Shown: positions 18,927 through 30,600 of the stretch, in pieces
Numbering within the stretch: the first letter of the stretch is position 1
How the letters are laid out: every line of letters begins with the position of its first letter
Source of the DNA: Pythium myriotylum
Taxonomy: Eukaryota; Oomycota; Peronosporomycetes; Pythiales; Pythiaceae
DNA length: 64,000 bases
Assembly (NCBI GenBank): GCA_023091665.1
Contig: JALJCQ010000014.1
Location: forward strand, 186,001 to 250,000
Reading direction: 5' to 3'
The notes under the pieces: generated by a model
Seen by the model: only the letters and a program-made list of their open reading frames with translations
What the model was told of the DNA's origin: nothing
The model's database searches: none
Position numbers and translations under genes: made by a program

Positions 18927-19592
18927 CTGTGTGGTGGACTTGACGGAGTGAGTCGAAGGTCGATCGCGACCGGAAAATAGGCTTGCTGGCTCCTTGTGAA
19001 GTCAGGAGGAAGATCGAGAATGGGAGCTCGCTGGCGTAAAGTGGGACGGGAATGGAATTTACCAGGGATCCATGATAGTCGAATACAATTGCTGTCTTGT
19101 GATTCCGACGTGCAACAAGATCAAAATGGCAAAGGCGCAATGGTGAGATCCACCCGACGACGGGCGTGTCCCTGCAAGATTCACTTTAATGATGTGCTGC
19201 AAATATTGGACGCCGGTCTGGCGTGGATGCAGTGAATAAGAGACAGACCATGAGCCACACAGCGCGTAGAGGGTGCAAGAACGAACTGTGGGAAGAGACA
19301 GATTCTGAACGAGCTCAAGCAGACAACTACAGAGTGCTGAAAGCCATTTCAGTAAAAGTCAGTTTCGAGGTTGTTCCCTTCGGAGACCGAGGATAAGCAT
19401 CAACTTGAAGGCTTCAAGATCCTGTAGATGTAGGATACCGCAGCCACCAAATTCTGTTGTCAGGTCATCTCTATGCATGGCAGATGACGATGGTGCGTGC
19501 GCCAGCGATGTTCATTCGTTTAGGGTGGTGGGACTTGCTTCTTGTTGGGCTTGAGGCTCAATCTCCAATCTTCCTCGCCACCAACACCCCCC

Positions 19593-19627
<35 letters not shown>

Positions 19628-19639
19628 ATCCTCCTCAGC
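18927..19639. other. Intergenic stretch between divergent secreted-peptide genes
   Basis: No gene supported. It should carry the promoters of SSP3 (minus) and SSP4 (plus). It ends with a homopolymer of 33 C (19594-19626). Confidence 0.45.
19594..19626. repeat. Poly(C) homopolymer, 33 nt
   Basis: Uninterrupted run of C ending 13 bp before the SSP4 start codon. Length is likely unreliable in assembly and may vary between alleles. Confidence 0.9.
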
Positions 19640-19855
19640 ATGAAGGTTCTCGCGATTGTTGTGGCAGGCCTGTGTGTCAGTTTGGTGAATTTCGTGCCCA
19701 CTCAGGCCTGCGTGATCCCTCGGGGTGCTGACTGCGACATCTACTGTAACACGCATTGCACACCAGCGCGGGGAGATCCGTCTCTCACCTATTGCCTCAA
19801 CTTTTGCGCGAATCTCCCGCCTTCGCCCGGCAGAGGCCCATCCACAGGATCGTGA
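19640..19855 (+). CDS. Small secreted cysteine-rich protein (SSP4)
   Basis: Function unknown. 71 residues from the ATG at 19640, the only member of the group on the plus strand. The signal peptide MKVLAIVVAGLCVSLVNFVP is followed by TQACVIPRGAD, then CDIYC, NTHC, a longer loop, and CLNFC, ending ANLPPSPGRGPSTGS. It keeps the pair of CX3C motifs of the neighbouring peptides, but with a 15-residue spacer and extra Cys. An upstream in-frame ATG would place the poly(C) tract inside the protein as a polyproline run; I reject that because the internal ATG begins a clean signal peptide. Confidence 0.7.
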   Translation: MKVLAIVVAGLCVSLVNFVPTQACVIPRGADCDIYCNTHCTPARGDPSLTYCLNFCANLPPSPGRGPSTGS

Positions 19856-20423
19856 AGACCGGCACCAGCAACCTGCATAGTGTGGTTATCGCGATATATC
19901 CAACAACATCAGATTCATGCCTTTTGTTGTACGTGAAATCGTTTAGTGCACAATCTCAGCACACTGCGCAGAGCAAGCTCACCGGGATGGCGAGAAAGCT
20001 GGCATCATCGCGGATTAGAGGCGTAACGTTGAAGCAACCCACAGCTCCCAACGAAACCATATGGTTCGAAGAGAGCAGCACCCGACCCAGGACATTTCAG
20101 AATGGCGACGGAAACCTATTCTAGAACTCCGCGGAGTTTCCGTGTAGCTTTAGGCCTCGACGCGTGGGGAAGGCTTCCCATCTCGCATTCCAAGAAATTT
20201 CTTTCTCACTACGATCATTTCTACGAAGGAATTCTTCTCTTTAACCGCAGACCACAAACGTAACCACAAAGGTCGTGTTTGCTTCTCAGTGATTGAATTG
20301 TTTGTCATTAGGATCACAGGCTGGTATGCTTTGTTTGTTTGTTTGTTTGTTTGGCAATGTAGAATTCCAAGAGTTGAAGGCAGCCTTTTGGGTCCAAGAG
20401 CAGCGTAAAAGTGTGGCCTGCTG
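19856..20423. other. Intergenic stretch, convergent secreted-peptide genes
   Basis: No gene recognised. A (TTTG)n microsatellite lies at 20334-20353. Confidence 0.4.
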
Positions 20424-20606
20424 TCAAGGATGGGGGCCCGAATACATCCATGGAGCATCCCCCGAATCCCTCTCGATACATCTTGCAACGCAACCTTCGT
20501 CGTTGAAATGTGTGCGGCACTCTTGGAGGCATTCAGCGACAGTTTTGGCGTGGACCTGCGCAGCAGTCACGAAGAGAGCGAGAACGAGCAGAGTAAAAGT
20601 CTTCAT
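20424..20606 (-). CDS. Tiny secreted protein with C-X3-C-X8-C-X3-C motif (SSP5)
   Basis: Function unknown. 60 residues from the ATG at 20606. The signal peptide MKTFTLLVLALFVTAAQVHA is very close to those of SSP2 (MKTLAVFVLALCATA) and SSP3. The mature part starts KTVAE and holds CLQEC, eight residues, CVARC, then an acidic/Pro tail (IERDSGDAPWMYSGPHP). The identical Cys spacing supports common descent with SSP2 and SSP3. A longer open frame upstream would remove the signal peptide from the N-terminus, so I use the internal ATG. Confidence 0.75.
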   Translation of the reverse strand: MKTFTLLVLALFVTAAQVHAKTVAECLQECRTHFNDEGCVARCIERDSGDAPWMYSGPHP

Positions 20607-21184
20607 CAATGCCGTTAGCTTGTCGATGCAAGAGAGAGAAAGAGAGTTCGATTGAGACCCCAAACGCTGCGAGACCGAGGGTTTGTTGAGGGATTGCGTA
20701 GTCGACGACAAGATGAAGAATGAGAGCTACAGCTGCTGCGAGAGTGCAATTACGAGAGTTCCGGATGGGCCCGTCGGCCTGACGTGCCTGGTGGTCAGGC
20801 ACTTCTGGGTGACACTACTATTACTTCGATGCACTTAGGTCTATACAGCATGCGTACGGTGTGTATGTGTAGAGGAAGCACCACTTCTTATTAATCTGTA
20901 CAAATTTTCCTTCTTAGAATCCACTCGACTTCAAGTCAAGGGATACGATTCATTAAAATGAATCCTATAGCCGGGTGTATGTCCGCTAGACTTCGATCGC
21001 ATCTTCACCATCAAAACCACTTCCGGTGCCAATGAACCATCATTAAACATACTTCTAATATGTTGAAAAGCTGGAGGGGAAACTTGAGCGCGAACTGAAG
21101 GACAGTTTCTTTTTGGCTTGTGACTCAAGAACGAGAGCTTTCTAGGGCATGGCACGAGAACCAGCGTGCTAGGGATATTTGTAG

Positions 21185-21290
21185 TGACGGGCAGTTGCCA
21201 CGCCAGTCTGGTGAGCAAAGGAAGCACGCACAGCGGGAACAATGATGGGAGCGATCGAAGTGTTGTGATCTGCTACCACGCGCTGCTGCA
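21185..21290 (-). pseudogene. Relic of an SSP-type secreted-peptide gene
   Basis: The minus-strand sequence aligns with the first ~90 nt of SSP3: CATCATTGTTC and following pyrimidine-rich codons correspond to its signal peptide. The start codon position reads ATC and the cysteine frame is lost. Alignment was by eye only; identity is moderate. Confidence 0.35.
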
Positions 21291-21951
21291 AATGCCCAAG
21301 CAGATACTGTTGGTCGATGGAGAAAGAACGAGCAGCAGGAAGAATACAGCATTTTCTCCCCGCGATAAAGAATAGCTCCTGAACCAGATCAACCATGTTG
21401 TGATAAAATTAGAAAGTTTCGTCCTGAAGTGTTTTTTCTGTCGGAAGCCATGGTTGAATTCAAGGCAGATAGCCATCAAGGAAATTGTCAGAGGATGGGA
21501 AACAGCTACTCGATGACAAAGGCAGTGTTCGCATCAGGCGTGTGCTCCTCGTTACAGTCGCATTTCAGGCTGTAGTTTGCCTACCCTGGAAATGTTTGGT
21601 GCAGTTTTTCTTCCTAGCTATTAGGGTTAATTTTCGAATTCAATACACTTCATCGCCATGATCAGTATTTAGCGCAGTAAGAAAAAGTCTCCGAAGACCG
21701 GCGTGACCTTCGAAATGGCGACGAAGAAAACAAGAAAACAAGAACGATCAAGCATGTTAGTGTTTTACGGAAGCGCTGTGTTCAGTGCACCGTACAACAA
21801 ACACCAGATCAGGATTTTGTCGGTTCGGCAACGAGAGCAAAGAGGTGCAACAATCATCGTTGTTGGGACAAGCAGGTCAGACGTGCGTGCCAAACAATCT
21901 GCGACAGATGATGCACTCCTGGTGATGCTAGAGGTCAGCAGCTGTCCTCCG

Positions 21952-21988
21952 TCAATCACGGCAAGCTGGCTCAGCTTGCCGTGGTTGA
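21952..21988. repeat. Inverted repeat, 17-bp arms, 3-nt loop
   Basis: Arms 21952-21968 and 21972-21988 pair with one mismatch; core CACGGCAAGCTG. Confidence 0.8.
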
Positions 21989-22599
21989 GCTACATCTGAG
22001 ATGAAGCATTTGACGTAGCGGCAAAAACAAATCTACATGCAGTACAGTACGAGAGAACGAGACAGGGAGAGAGAACATCGCGGGAACATCTAGCTCCCAA
22101 ACCAGATCAACAAGACAACGGAAGAGGCAAAATTGATTGTTTCAAGCCGGAACCTACTCCTTGGTCGAAATCAGCCAAATACAATAATATGTGAGCAGTT
22201 ATCACTGCTTCCATTCAAATTCACCCCGGAAACCGTCCAAGGTTGGGGGTCAAGAGAGCCTAGACTACAGAGTTTGTTGATTTAGTAGACCTTACTTTCA
22301 ACGTGGAAGTCAAGTCCAAGTGCTAAAGATGGATACCGTGTGTTACTGGGGCTCTCTACGGTGCCTGTTCCCATGTGAAGGGCAGATCCTCCTGGAGATT
22401 CCCGCAAGCGGAGATCACGTAGGTCCCCTTGCAGTCGCTTTTGATTCAACGGCTCGGAGAAGAACTACATGATTTCCACGTTAGCAATCTCGCCATGTGT
22501 TCTCCCACAAGACCTTCTAAGGGTAGAGGACGGACGCCCACCAAAAGAAAAGGCACTACCGCTGGTGAATTGGCCGCGTCAGCGATCAACCCTGCCTCC

Positions 22600-24000
22600 T
22601 ATCCCCGTTGAGGTCGAGGTCGAGGTCGAGGTCTCGGCGCTCTGGCTGCTCTGTGACCGCTCAAGTTTACCTCTTCAAGACTGAAAAGGAGCCCCACATA
22701 CATGCCGCACGGCAGCGTCGTCTACGTGCCCGTCACGCCCACCTACAGGCAAGGCCCAGCACGCAGAGGCTCAAGCGCAAGGTGGTCAACTCGGACCGCT
22801 GCTCCGGCTGGGGTGGCCAGCACCCCACCATGGTCGACGGCGTGGCCTACGACTAGAACCGGGGCGTCTTCAAATACGTCGATGCTGGCAGACTCCAAGT
22901 GCAGCTCTTCCGGGAGAAGTGTGGCGACGTTGCGCGCCTAAGCCCAGCTGCTACCAGCGTCGCCGTCCATTGAGCGCATTAATCTCTCCGACTTACACCC
23001 CTGGCTAGTCAGCCAAGTTGACCCACGGTAAGGACCGGAGCTTGCACCAGAGCCCCAGCTATTAGGGTACATTTATTGCGCTCAATAGACTTCACCTTCA
23101 TCATCATCTATTGAGCGCATTAAATGTACCCTAATAGCTGGTACTCGGTGTTGTGCTCCTGCTTCGGTGCCTCTAGCGCGCTTGTGCAGGCTGCGCACGG
23201 CTTGGCCTATCTCCAATGGCTCTCCAACGGCTGGTGCCTCATGGTCATCGGCACCAGCGGAGTCATTCTCCGGCAGCTCGGCGAGCATTGGCACCACAGA
23301 ACGAGTGGCTCCGGCTGCTCTACCACCAAGTGCGACGCCTTGCGACACGGTCAGCAACTACTAAGTGAGGTCTCACAACGCCATGGCCACGGCGTGGGCA
23401 CCCATGCGACGGACTGAGCCCTCTAGAGCCAAGTCCGTCGCCCACCGACATGCCCTACGATGCAGACCTACCCCAGCTCACCGCTTCCAATTTACAGCCC
23501 TGGCTCTCCAGCCAGATTGACCCACGGTAAGTCCAGGATGCACAGAGCTCCAACTATTAGTACATTTATTGCGCTCAATAGACTTGAACTTCATCATCAT
23601 CTCCAGTGGCTCTCCGTTGAACGCCTCGCGTCGCCGGCCGCGCAAGGGCTCCTGCGTCTTCACCAACGTCGATCACGACACCTACGTCGATATTGACCGC
23701 TGGGGGACTACCCGTTGCTCAACGTCGCGCTCGAGCTCTCTCCCGACTTCACGGCGGGTACCGGTGCTGGGGCTGGGGCCACTTCGGGTGGTGGCATCGC
23801 CAACGCCCTCTTCGGACTCGTAAGCAATTAGAACTTCGTCGGGTAGTTCGCAGCCGCTGGAGCACCAGGACTACGCAGTGGTCACAACGGACACCATCTC
23901 GCTTCGTGGCTTCTCGCCCAAGGTGGGCGCCGTCGCTAAGTACCGTATCACTTTAAGTGACCAAAAAAAAAACTGCCTGAATCCTTTGAATCCAATGGTG
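22600..24000 (+). pseudogene. Decayed, internally duplicated gene of unknown family
   Basis: Coding-like peptides appear in short frames broken by stops and frameshifts: YMPHGSVVYVPVTPTYR (22701), SDRCSGWGGQHPTMVDGVAY then NRGVFKYVDAGRLQVQLF (22790-22910), DLHPWLVSQVDPR (22994), MPYDADLPQLTASNLQPW (23450), and DYPLLNVALELSPDFTAG (23704). A ~115-bp segment at about 23000-23110 recurs at 23490-23600. Each copy begins with P-W-L-x-S-Q-(V/I)-D-P-R followed by a GTAAG donor-like sequence. That suggests two tandem decayed gene copies with the same exon structure. I do not recognise the protein. The TAG after GVAY and the multiple frame changes argue against function. Confidence 0.4.
23055..23141. 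repeat. Inverted repeat, 35-bp arms, 17-nt loop
   Basis: Arms 23055-23089 and 23107-23141 pair with a single mismatch (core TATTGCGCTCAATAGA). Parts of the arm recur at about 23551-23583 and 22971-22984, so one arm seems to have been copied and inverted. Confidence 0.85.
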
Positions 24001-24634
24001 TCTTAGTCTCCACGAGACTAATCCTGACTTCAGTACAAGTGGCGAAGGAAACATGCTCGTTGTCATTCGGTAAGCATGCTCTCCTTTGTTTCCAGAGCAA
24101 AGACTTGCGATTTCTGTTGCCAATTACGTCTTATGATCTTGCCCTTGGATCATGCCACACTCTCTCTCAGATCCCGTTATGATCTTGTGATCGATAGGCG
24201 GGGTCTGATCCGGCTGTGATCTGTAAGGGACCTTATCGAATGATAGCTCCTGCATTTCGGGCAATGAAGTCATGAGGGTTTCGGGAATAGTCTCGCCAGG
24301 CAACAGAGGGTGTTAGCAGTTGCGTGGCGAGGCAACGATGGGAGCCGTGGGATGCATCTACGGCATCTTACGCTTTCAAACGGAAAAGTAGGCGTAACCA
24401 TGGATACAACGAACAAAATGAAGGATATTGGAGCAGGACGATTGGCCCGTCAGAACAAGCCCCGGCTCTTTCGTGTGCAGTGTGGGGTTTGACATCTTCA
24501 GCTAGGCGCGTATGCCGATAGTTGTCGCCAAGTCTGGATGTTTGAGCTTACGGGTTGGAGCTGAGGTTGAAGATAAACTAGAGCAGAAAGAGATTGAATA
24601 CTTTGCATTTCAGCAAGTATCAATAACTCGCCAT
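24001..24634. other. Intergenic region 3' of the giant WD-repeat gene
   Basis: No gene supported. It contains repeated CTTATGATCTTG-type words (24129-24140, 24176-24188), with no clear larger structure. Confidence 0.35.
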
Positions 24635-27600
24635 TCAGTTCTTGCCCTTTGAATGTCGACGCATTGTCAATAAACTCGACTGTTGCTTCACAGAATGCAG
24701 GCTGCTCAAACTGTAGGCGACGAGTTTTGGCTCGTAGCGTGCGATACGTAAACTTGCGTCTCCTATTTGCTTCCTTCCTTCGGTTATCGAGCTTTTCAAG
24801 GGAGAGAGCTTCTGTTTCGACTTCGTTCCTACCCGTTCACTCAATGAGACTGGTAATCCAGTAAAAATTCGGCGTTTTGTCGCAACAGCAATAGCATCTT
24901 CCTGGCCGACATCGCAAGGGGTTCCATCATCTAGTGCAGCCAACCCGCCATGAAGCGAATGGTGCTTTTTTGTGTGGAAATAACGCGTTCGAGTCTCAAT
25001 GAGACTGTCTTCCTCGTTTTCTGCGAGTTCGCGCTGATCCGCTATCATGCCATGCATCACAAATGAGCTGGCTTCGCGCACAATGTGGCCATGCTTTCTT
25101 CCAAAAGATTCTAGTAGTTGCTGAAAGGAAGATTCACTCGAAGATGTCTCTCCACTGCCATCAAGAAAGCACTGATCTTGAACTTCACGATCTTCAGTTG
25201 GATCTGCAACCAAGCGTCTGGACTCCAACGACGTGGAGAGATGCTTCCTGTCGCCTGCGTCACCCGTGTCATTTTGTCGGTAAATCAAATCAGAAGCAGC
25301 ACACAGCCCTTCTGGTCGGTTGATATTCTCATCTTCTTCTACTGACTCTAAACTGGAAGTTGCTGACACCAGAAATTCCCGAAGTCGGTCGACTGACGAA
25401 AATCCGCGAGATTCTGGGGGCGCGCACTTGGGGTATGACATGGTTGATGCCAGGGCCAGGTTGGTCCTTTGCGATGCTTGCCCTTCATACGTCTTCGCAA
25501 GTTGGTTGAAATGTGAAATGAGACTATCGACGGCTTGAATCGCACGCGATGGTTCCGATTTCTGACCTGAGGTCATGACACCTAGAGTGAAGGCAGTATT
25601 GGCAACGATCGCAACCACGGACATGTAAAACACGGTAGAGGAACTGATACCAACTACGCGAGCAAGATCGTGTGGAAACAGAACGACCTTCTTTCCTTCT
25701 GGATTAGTGGGTTGAGCTTCTGGGATTGCATACTTCTCGACAGACCTCCACTGGAAGTCGGACGAACAAGGCGCGAGGGTCTCAGTAGACAGGAACAAAT
25801 CTGCTTCTCCCTCAGTGACATGAAGCTTGACCGTGAGAATTGAGCAGTCGTTCGAATCTCGCTTATACTCAAAATGGAAATACTGTACACCGCCCACGCT
25901 GTTGATTTTCCCACTTGCTATCTCTCCGAGTTTTATCTCTTGCTGGATTTGCGAACACGCCTCGCGTGTCATGCGACGTTCTCGAAAGCTAATTTCTTGT
26001 TTGGTTGGGTCAGCTTTCCTGTCTTGATCTTGGAGGACTATACTACTGCGTTGCATCCGCAACGTGTCCACCTGCTGCTGATCTTGTCGTTTCTTCATCA
26101 GCTGGCCCTGCAGTTCCTCTTCGTGGCGTTGGGCTTCCTCGTGATCCTTCAGAGCTTCTTTCAGAGGTGAGAACATAGACAGTTCCGCGTTGCCAAAGAA
26201 ATCAGCCCACTTATGTTTCATATACTCTTCAGCATCAGCACTAAAACCAATGCCTTCGCCCAGGTATCCTTTTACGCGTCCACCGTACAGAGCGCGTTCA
26301 GCATCCTCATCCAAGCGAACGATATCCTTCCCGACACGGTGCCCGCGATTAACTTCACTTACACCATCTGAACCAAGCCCAACCGAACCGTTCTTGTTGC
26401 TTGGCGATAAAGCGAATGTTGATAGCCCAGCTGCCTTGGCTGTCGATGTTTTCCGTCCAAACTGTCTGCTGAGGGACGCGATCGAGTCACGTGATAGTCT
26501 TAATTTCGTATCCTCAACCGCTACATCGTCGTCATAAGCGTCGTCATCGTCGTCGTGCGGGCCACTAGATCCACCTGAATCATTGCCATCACTATCTGAA
26601 TCACCCTCTGGTTTCCATCGACTCAAGCGGAATGGATTTGATAGAACAGCCGCGCTCAGCTTGAACTTTGGCTGCTGGCTGAACTTGAATCGATGCCGAA
26701 GCTCCGAGGTCCTAGCCTTGGAAGTCAGTTCTACATTAGTCGACAAGGCAGTTGCCTTCAGTGGGTTGCTTTGCAACGATGCAGACCTCGGATCACACAA
26801 TTTAGGAGTCGGTTGAGTGGGCTCACACGAAGCAGGCAATGTTTCTGTGGTAGCAACGAAGCTCGACGCCTCGAAGGCTTCAATATGCTCTGCCTTGGTA
26901 GGTGCGAGGATACTCGAATCTAATGCAGAGAGAGGCAGATTCGTTGTATTACATGACAGTATCAACTCGAGTTGATTGTCTTGTCTTGGTTCGAATGTGA
27001 CAGGATTAGAAAAATGTTCGGTAGTTTTTACCAATTCAGCAGGTGCAGGGTGTTGGCGTTCGATGACATCTGGGACTGAATGGATGGAGCTTTTCTCCTT
27101 CCTGTCGATACTTGCCGTATATGGAGCGGTGTCAACAACATGAGCTGTTTCCTTCTCTTCTGAAGCAGTATCGTTGGGGAAAATTGCAGTTTGAATCCCG
27201 TGATTTCCTTCATCAGTCGACATCTGATCTTCAAATAGTTTACCATCGCTAAAACTGCTTGACTCCCTCAATTGTTCGCGGGGCTGCGTCCATTCGTCGC
27301 AGTCTCGAGTTTCTTTTCGAGATGACCCAGTTAAGGGCGAATCTGGTTCAGCAGTAGCTCTTGCAGTCTCGATGGGCTCATGTTGAGGAGCGAAACTGAT
27401 ACTTTTCGGTTTCTGCAGGGAATGCTGTTCGGCTGTAATAACTTGCGGTTTTTGGCCACCAGCTTCGCCCTTCTCACTGACCGATAGCACATCGTAGTCG
27501 ATATAAGGAGTATTCTTACTCATGGTGTCATCTTGGTGGTCAGTCAAAACTGAGACCAGTTCTTTGGAATCTCCAGAAGTCTCAGTTGAGAGTGCTTTAA

Positions 27601-30600
27601 CATCGAGGCTTGCGCATATAGGCTGCACCTCAATACGCGTTTCGGCTGATGGAATCACGATCGTGGGGTCCTCAGAGCTGGTTGGCGTTAGAGATGGTTG
27701 ACCAAACCCGAAATGCTTGCTTGAATTGTATGTATCTGATCTCTCGTTGCTGGGTGATAACGGTGTTTGCTTTGGTGAGCGTGAGGCATTGCTCTGGGGA
27801 AGAGCTCGAGGCGATACGTGATTGTGATGTCTGCGATGTGTCGCTATCGACGCAGCAGCAGCTGCTGCAGCGGCAACATGAGCTCCCTGTTCCCGAGCGA
27901 GTGTCGCGCGTCGCTTGCGATCTTCTTGGAGCGACACGCGCGCACGTTGTTCTTCCTCATGCTCTTTAATCAGCCTCAGACTCCAAACTTTTGCCTCTTC
28001 GTCGGCAGTACTCGAGTAGCTAATGGATTTCTTCTCAGAGTTGGGCAGATGATTTGACTCGATTCTCGTTCGGCGTGGCGCCACATCTGGGAACTGAACG
28101 TACACGCTTCCAAATGAGATTTGAGGAGATGAATCAGCTGGTTGACATTTTTCTTGGGTGTTGCTGTGGAGCTGAAGTACTTTAGCGCATGAATCGCGAC
28201 AAGCTACACCATTGAAGACTGGTTCGCCTGGTGAAAGTTCGGCTCGCGATAAGAATGCAACAGGTTTCGTTCTCGGTCCGGAGGAGCGTACCCCAACTAC
28301 AACTGGTTCTTGTAGCCGTGCCGCATTTGCTTTCATTCGTGGACCATGAGATAAAGAGTTGTAGCTATCTAGTGCTGTCGTGCTCGCGCTTTGCCAAAGA
28401 GAAGGGACCGAGCCGTCCACATACAGACTATTAATCGCGGATACTGGCTCGCTATTCAGTAGCTCGTTCATCGATAACGTTCGCATTACGGTAGGCTTGT
28501 CAACCAAAAACGTACCGTCGTATAAACCACCAACTCGACGCTGGTGTTGGTGATGACCAGTCTCGTCTATTGTTCTTTTGTTCGTATGAAAGCCACGTGG
28601 AAGCAGGAGCGCTGAGCTTCGTTGCATGTAAACTCCTAGTAGATTGTGCAGCTCAGGTGAAACTTCGAGCTTGTAGTCCTTGCAGAATGAAGGAATTTCA
28701 CGAAACTTCAGCAGTGACTTTGTTCGAACGCCCACAATATAAAGCATCGCCCAGAAGTCCAAATAGCACAGACGACCGTCACCACCCACGTCCGAGAAGC
28801 GCTTCCTTGCGGCGATGATAGTGTTTTCAAACGTCAAGGAATCTTGGTATCGTTTTGCACCGGCTGCTTCTTGCTCTGAAAGATGCTCGTTCGGCCACAA
28901 ATACTTTAGTCGTCTCAAAATTGACTCAAAATCAGTCAGTTCCACCAGGCCAACGCGTTCATGGTCGCAGAACACGAAACAACTCAGTATCAGACGAAGT
29001 TTCTCGAGAACTGAGGCAAGAACTTTCTCATTCTCAGCTGAATGTTGCAATGCCAGGAGCGGTTCTGTGAAGAGAGTGCGTTCTACGGCACGAAACTCTG
29101 CCGTTTGTTGTTTCCACTCACCCACAAGCAGTCTAAGAAAGCGATGAATTTCGATCCACCGTTGTTCGCCCTCGAGACGTTTCGATTCGTGGTCCTGATG
29201 AGGTTTTGTTGCCGATTCTTGAGAGTAATCCTCCATGAAAAGCAATATATTTCGCAAATACCCTGGACTCACCAACGGATATGCTAGCAGTTCTTGCGCG
29301 CAAAAGAGAGCATTTGTCAAACTGACAAACTGCCAGTTCGTTGCCTTACCCGAATCAGAACGAAATGTACGTAATTGATCACCAAAATCACCACTCCCCA
29401 GAATCGGATCACCGTTAACTATCATTTCACGAGCAAAGAACCAGCTGTAGGCTGTCACGCACACAGCAACCATCTCGTGGGGAACTTGTTCGTCCACATC
29501 AGCGCGTTGGAAGAGTGCTAATAGTTCTCCAAATACTGCGACGGCGTCAATTTCTCTCACGAAGTGGCAGACCGACACGAAGAACTGCTTTATCTTTAGC
29601 TCAACAACATGCTGAGCGCCATACTTGTGCTGGAAGAGGTTCCATAGAGTCGCATGGATCGTCAGCTTTTCGCCTGGGTTTAAGTTTTTTTCATTCCTGT
29701 ACAAAAGGCGATGCGCTGGTTCCATCATTCTTGTGTATACTTCTGATATGATGCCCATGATCATGCGGGATGTGAAGTGCGGTTTGTAGTGCTTCGACTG
29801 CAAATTGATGACGTGAAGATGCTTTTGACAAAAATTGCAGTTTTGAATGTCGTTTTTCTCGCGACAACCACCTTCTGGACTCCAGTCGACGACGACGTTG
29901 GGGCTCAAACACCAGCAGTATCCGTTTGACCACAACGGCTGAAAACTTCTGCATATGTGCAGTCTGCAAAGCAGATCTTCATCGGGCAGATTCCTTTGGC
30001 GCGTGGAAGGTGGATTCAACTTGTCCCTCACGCTAAGCCGCTTGCGTCGGCGGCGTGGTTGAGACACCATGCCACTATTGCCGTCTTTAGACGCTTGCGA
30101 CAAGGTTACATCATTGTCGACTTCTTGGTTTGATTGTGCGTGTGGAGACTCCACCCATTTTACAATTTTCTCTCCGAGAATGTTGTAACTGACCATAGAG
30201 ATTCGTCTGGCACTGTCTTTGGTCATTTTCGCTCGCTCTCTTTTCTTGCGAGGTATCGCTAACCTCGCCACAGCGTCACGCTGGAACTGGCTGGTGTTGG
30301 ACTTCGGTTTGATCCTTACACCGATGTTGTCTTGATCAAGTCCTGCCGATCGCTGCATTTCGAGGAGGGCTTTGATCGCGTCTGCTGCGTTGAGCCGAGT
30401 TTTAGGATCTAGCTTGTTATCGTGAAGATACTTGCGGACCGCGAAGTCATCGCGGGAGCGTTTGCAAAGAGGGAGGTTGTGCATGCTCATGAAGTGGCTG
30501 AGACTCTCTGCTGCAATTGTGCCCGATGTCCCATACGAAGAGATATATTGACACATGTAGAGGGTAATTCCTTCCGTCTCGATCTGATCTTCGTTTGCTT

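Larger units (their letters stand above)
20607..22599. other. Two-kilobase gene-poor stretch with decayed SSP copies
   Basis: No intact gene supported. Relics of the SSP family can be aligned by eye on the minus strand at about 21190-21285 (ATG changed to ATC; frame IAPIIVPAVRASFA) and 21800-21880. Two copies of the CCAGATCAACC box (21375-21394, 22087-22106) lie upstream of them. A 17-bp inverted repeat is at 21952-21988. The rest is unstructured AT/GC-mixed sequence. Confidence 0.45.

Noticed and set aside
24176..24260. Repeated GATC/CTTATGATC words as a possible origin or riboswitch
   Set aside because: The words are short and irregular; no fold or known motif was found.
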